32,860 bases of DNA from Schoenoplectus triqueter (Eukaryota; Streptophyta; Magnoliopsida; Poales; Cyperaceae): the NCBI GenBank assembly GCA_964058805.1, contig CAXKVV010001335.1:1-32860 (forward strand), read 5' to 3'. A model generated the notes under the pieces. That model was given only the letters and a program-made list of their open reading frames with translations. It searched no databases and was not told the origin of the DNA. The translations under genes were made by a program, and so were the position numbers. Each line of letters opens with the position of its first letter. Position 1 is the stretch's first letter. This document shows positions 29,148 through 32,860 of this stretch, one piece after another.

Positions 29148-31804
29148 ATGATAACTTCACAGGAACCTATTAATCAAGTATCAACTGAGCAAAACCCTAC
29201 AATAGAACCTACAAATGTAGAACTCATTAATCAAGAGGGCACAATACCGACATTTATAGAGGGCTCTTCTGCAACACCGATAACAGTTTCTGGTGCAACA
29301 CCAGCATCAACTTCTGGTACAGCAACAACACCGACATCAAGTTTAGGCGGAGCCCAAGCACCTAGTCAACCTGAAGAAGTAGATACCTCAAAACTAAAAT
29401 CTGATGTTTGGGCGCACATGACGAAGAAGTTGATTGATGGAAAATTCAAAGCAGTGTGCAAGTATTGTGGTACTAAACTTGCAGCAGGCTCCAATAGTGG
29501 TACACGACACATCAAAGCCCATGTAGAGTCCTGTCTTAGAAAAAAACAGCAAACATTCCCTAAAGCTTTTCAAAAAATGTTAGCAAATAAAAAGTCAGAG
29601 GGAAAAACTGCTATAGGAAATTATATTTTTGATCAAGAAGGATCTAGAAAAGATCTTGTGCAGATGGTAGTGTTGCATGAGCACCCTCTCTCGATTGTTG
29701 AGCAAGTAGGGTTTAAGATTTTTGTCAACAATTTACAGTCATTGTTCAAAATACCAACTCGTAACACCGTGCGAAGAGATATTCTCAAACTTTATGTAGA
29801 TCGAATGAAGAAGACTATGGCCCTCATGGAGAGCAATGAAGGAAGAGTGGCAATTACAACTGACATGTGGACGGCAGACAATCAAAAGAAGTCATATATG
29901 GCAGTCACTGCACATTTTGTGGATGATTCATGATATTTACAGCAGCGACTATTAAGGTATATTTAATATATTATTTTAAATTAATTTTCTGAATATTACT
30001 CTAGTTATTGAGATTAAGTTCTTTTAGTAATTACGTTATTGTAGGTTCCAACATGTACCTTCTCCCCACACCATAGATGTACTTGTTGAACATTTGATGG
30101 ATATTTTTTTAGATTGGAATTTAGACAATAAATTGTCTACAATAACAGTTGATAATTGTAGCGTTAATGATGGAGTTGTTGAGACTTTGACCCATAAACT
30201 AAATTCTGATCAACTCTTGTTAGGTGGGTCCGTTTTGCACATGCGTTGTTGTGCACATATCTTGAACCTAATCGTAAAGGATGGGTTAGGTGTAATTGGT
30301 CAAAATTTAGAAAAAATTCGTAATAGTTGTGTATTTTGGTCCTCTACTCCAAAAAAAATTGAAAAATTCGAAGAAACGGCACGACAATTGCGCATCAATA
30401 GTACCAAAAAATTATGTTATGATGTTAAAATACGATGGAATTCTACTTATAATATGTTGGAAACAGCACTTATATATAAGGATGTTTTCTATCGTTTGAA
30501 ATTACGTGATGCACAATACAAAAACGTGCCTTCTGAGGAAGATTGGGAGAATGCCAAAATTATAAGTGAAAAACTAAAGATTTTTTACACTACAACAGAA
30601 TTATTTTCTGGTACAAAATACACAACAGCCAACCATTATTTCAAAAATGTTTGTGAAATCAAGTTGGCTTTAACAAATTAGTTGACCAATCCTAACCCAA
30701 CCATTACGAGTATGGCATCAAGAATGTTGGAAAAATATGAAAAATATTGGAATAAGATACATCATGTCATGGGTATTGCCACACTTTTGGATCCTAGGTT
30801 TAAGATGGAACTCTTATTTTATTATTATGAGAAATTTTACGGTGATAATAGTGAGAGTGAAGTTGAAAAAGTTGTAGCTTTATGTCGTCAATTATTTCGA
30901 GAGTATCAAAGAAGAGTTTCAAAACACCAAGTTGAGGAACCAATCGAAGGGGAAGGTACATGTGATGAGGATACGCCGAATGATTTTGAACAATTTACTC
31001 AAAGAAGAAAAAAAAGGAGAATTGATATAACTATGGAGTTAGATCATTACTTGCAAGAAGAATTGGTTCCAAAGGGTCAAAATTTTAATGTGCTAACTTG
31101 GTGGATGTCAAATGGACCCAAATTTCCGACTTTACGAAAAATTGCTCGTGACATATATGCAATACCGGTTTCTACCGTTGCCTCCAAATCGGCTTTTAGT
31201 ATGGGAGGGCGAATAATAAGTCCGCAAAGAAATAGACTTCATCCTCAACTTGTTGAAGCTCTAGCATGCGCACAAAATTGGTTAAAGGCTGAATTTGAAG
31301 GTAAAATTATCTATTATTTTGTATTATGTTAATTAAATATGAATATATTTTTGTTTAACTTTTACTTGACTTTTTTTTTCAGATTTGGGAGAGAAAAATC
31401 CATTCAAAACATTTACCGATGATGTAGATGAAGAAGAAGATGTAAGTGAATACTCGGTGATCACTAATGAGGTAAACTTTCTTATTTTTCTGCTATTGAG
31501 TAGCTGAAAATATCTTATCACATGTAAATATTTCATGTGAATATTGTAAAAATGCTGTAAATATTGTAAAAATGCTGTAAAGATGCTATAAATACCGTAA
31601 AAATGTAAATGTTGTAAATATATTTCATGTAAGTGCAGTAAGTATCTTGCCACATGGTTTTTCTTTCATGTAAATGCTGTAAATACTTTGATTTTGCTTT
31701 TAAAGTGCATTCTGACACTCGATTGTGCTTTTAAAGTGCGATATTGACAAGCAGTTTTATTTTTGTGTGTGTAGGTTAATGCAAGAGAAACAATGACTGA
31801 ATAA
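29148..31804 (+). pseudogene. hAT (Ac/RICESLEEPER-type) transposase, BED finger and dimerisation domain, inactivated
   Basis: Four inferred exons, 29148-29956, 30045-31300, 31383-31471 and 31775-31804, all with GT-AG introns, sum to 2184 nt in one frame (727 residues). Order: a Thr/Pro/Ser-rich N-terminus; a BED zinc finger (residues about 85-130, C104-x2-C107 and H121/H125 with C129); an RNase-H-fold core with Asp in TTDMW and in TITVDN; CAHILNL; and the C-terminal dimerisation block ending RNRLHPQLVEALACAQNW. Stops: TGA at 29931 and TAG at 30679, both where relatives have Trp. In the SxSAF motif (31183-31194) the expected catalytic Glu (E572 in Hermes) is Lys (AAA at 31186). The protein would cut and join transposon ends in the nucleus. 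The last exon is uncertain; reading through 31471 instead gives a stop at about 31507. Confidence 0.85.
31530..31640. repeat. 20-bp minisatellite in the last intron of the hAT transposase
   Basis: Degenerate copies of AATATTGTAAAAATGCTGTA follow one another between about 31540 and 31625, with related ATGTAAAT phrases to 31680. They give rise to the low-complexity minus-strand ORFs here. Confidence 0.7.
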
Positions 31805-32000
31805 TCTGTTTAATCTGAACTATTTTTATTTGTGTTAAATTCTGTTGGATTTGCAACTGTTGTATTTGTAGTATTTATTTTGTGTTGGATTTGGAACTGT
31901 TGTATTTCTGTTTAATCTGGACTATTTTTTTTTGATTAAATTGTGTTTTATTTGTAGTATTTATTTTGTGTTGAATTTGAAATTGTTGTTTTCATTTTGT
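31805..32000. repeat. Repeated T/G-rich phrases in the hAT 3' flank
   Basis: GTGTTGGATTTG, AACTGTTGTATTT and GTAGTATTTATTTTGTGTT each recur two or three times after the transposase stop codon. This is probably the 3' untranslated region; no clear AATAAA is present in it. Confidence 0.6.
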
Positions 32001-32094
32001 TGTAGTATCTTAGTTGATGGAATTTGAAAATTTTGAAACCGTATGTATATAGTTGTCTAGTTGTTTCAAAATGATGTTTATAATGTGTGCTGAA

Positions 32095-32345
32095 TGGGGT
32101 GGGCATGGGCGGGTATGGATGGGCAAGGTAGGCCCACGGGTACGGGCATGGGCGGGCAGGGTAGGCCCATGGGTATGGGCAGGGCAGGGCAGGCAGGCAC
32201 AGTCTAGGATGAAATGCCCACGGGTGGGTCAGGTATAGAATTTTAGGCCCATTATACCAGGCCAGGCAGGATAGGCCTAAAATTTTAACAGGCAGGTCAG
32301 GCGCGGGATTGTTAGAATGCCTGCGAGTAAGGCCCATTGCCATCC
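32095..32345. repeat. Right subterminal array of GGGC-type motifs in the hAT element
   Basis: GGGCATGGGCGGG, GGTAGGCCCA(C/T)GGGTA and GGGCAGGGCAGGCAGG-type units recur through 32098-32340, ending in AGGCCCATTGCCATCCCTA. The minus-strand Pro-rich ORF over this array (31948-32343) is a repeat translation. Ends this rich in transposase-site motifs are typical of hAT elements. Confidence 0.75.
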
Positions 32346-32438
32346 CTACATATATGTGCTATTTATATGTATGTGTGATGCATTTGCATTTGAGGTAGAA
32401 TGAGATCAGTTACCAAAACCGCCAGCATGCATGTGTGA

Positions 32439-32441
<3 letters not shown>

Positions 32442-32487
<46 letters not shown>
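32442..32487. repeat. (AT)23 microsatellite
   Basis: An uninterrupted alternation of A and T covers 46 bp, flanked on the left by GTGTGATGCAT, a phrase also present at 32372. Confidence 0.95.
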
Positions 32488-32491
<4 letters not shown>

Positions 32492-32860
32492 TATTTGTGA
32501 TTGAATTTGTGTGATGCCATATATAATTATTTATTAGCAATATACCCGCGTGTTGCAGCGAACTTTTTTATTTAAATATGAAAATATTAAAAAAATAAAA
32601 AAATTCACATTGATCTAATATTAAATAATAAATTCATCAAATCATAGAGAAAATCAATAATAAAAATCAGATTTAATCTTCAATGAAATTTTCTGCACAA
32701 TATGAATTAATGATCCATGGTGTTTATGATAAAAAAATAAATTATTCTAGCATATATTATCACCATTAATTTCTTACCAAATATGTACAAAGTTGTTAAT
32801 CATAGTGTATACCTTAAGCCTTAAATTATTTTTTATATCATAACATAAATAGAAAGATAT
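32488..32860. other. AT-rich end of the window
   Basis: No gene. The phrase ATACCCGCGTGTTGCAGCG (32542-32560) resembles a CCCGCGYGTTGCRGCG theme I have seen in dispersed plant repeats, but I cannot assign a family. No further exon of the C48 protease gene is recognisable to the right of the hAT insertion. Confidence 0.4.

Larger units (their letters stand above)
27865..32348 (+). mobile_element. Complete Ac-like hAT DNA transposon (4,484 bp)
   Basis: Perfect 12-bp terminal inverted repeats, TAGGGATGGCAA (27865-27876) and TTGCCATCCCTA (32337-32348), are of the Ac/hAT type. Flanking octamers GATATATG (27857-27864) and CATATATG (32349-32356) match 7 of 8, the hAT target-duplication size. Inside are GC-rich subterminal arrays at both ends, a repetitive GC-rich leader, and a plus-strand, four-exon transposase gene. 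It inserted 143 bp beyond the last recognisable exon of the C48 protease remnant, so it is younger than that element. The transposase is inactive by sequence, so movement would need a related source of enzyme. Confidence 0.92.

Noticed and set aside
29148..31804. Domesticated (host-adopted) hAT transposase
   Set aside because: It lies between intact terminal inverted repeats with a target duplication and carries two stop codons, so it is a resident element, not an adopted gene.
31948..32343. Pro- and Tyr-rich minus-strand ORF of 131 codons
   Set aside because: It is a translation of the right subterminal GGGC array of the hAT element.

Overview
The window looks like repeat-rich intergenic nuclear DNA of a flowering plant, most likely a eudicot. 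The evidence is GT-AG introns, AT-rich non-coding DNA, Ty1/copia, LINE, SINE and Ac-like hAT transposons, and two small plant-type protein genes. No bacterial, organellar or CRISPR features were seen. I cannot name the species.

Layout. 1-6.0 kb: retrotransposon-like non-coding DNA, with a 264-bp tandem duplication (24-551), an LTR-like TATA box and AATAAA signal (2969-3240), a 347-bp tandem duplication (3311-4004) and a very A-rich block (about 5160-5940). 6.04-6.3 kb: a small promoter-like island. 6.8-9.4 kb: a Ty1/copia gag-protease-integrase remnant that stops before reverse transcriptase. 9.77-9.90 kb: a 5'-truncated SINE with a 13-bp target-site duplication. 11.7-12.2 kb: a dispersed repeat related to another at 18.4 kb. 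12.33-14.18 kb: the 3' half of a LINE, split by a 498-bp non-autonomous hAT element. 14.6-14.9 kb: a possible gene fragment beside GGCCC-type promoter motifs. 15.49-16.0 kb (minus): an intronless gene for a 154-residue plant protein with two upstream ORFs. 17.06 and 21.56 kb: two related MITE-like repeats. 22.0-23.05 kb: a copia-LTR-like remnant with a cluster of CGTTATAACG palindromes. 23.77-24.88 kb (minus): a two-exon gene for an 82-residue membrane-anchored protein. 26.6-27.7 kb: a decayed, intron-containing Ulp1-like (C48) protease gene of the transposon-associated kind. 27.865-32.348 kb: a complete Ac-like hAT element (12-bp terminal inverted repeats, near-perfect 8-bp target duplication) inserted just beyond the last recognisable C48 exon.

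The two plant genes (15,488-15,952 and 23,768-24,882, both minus) are the only likely functional coding units. The transposon proteins are all broken, and most of the breaks I can interpret are C-to-T or G-to-A changes, as expected for cytosine-methylated DNA. The hAT transposase has two stops and an apparent Glu-to-Lys change at the third catalytic position, so the copy should not be autonomous. I see no new defence-like or metabolic system. The points most worth following are the stop-start uORF, the RVxF-containing small membrane protein, the palindrome cluster and the nested hAT insertions.
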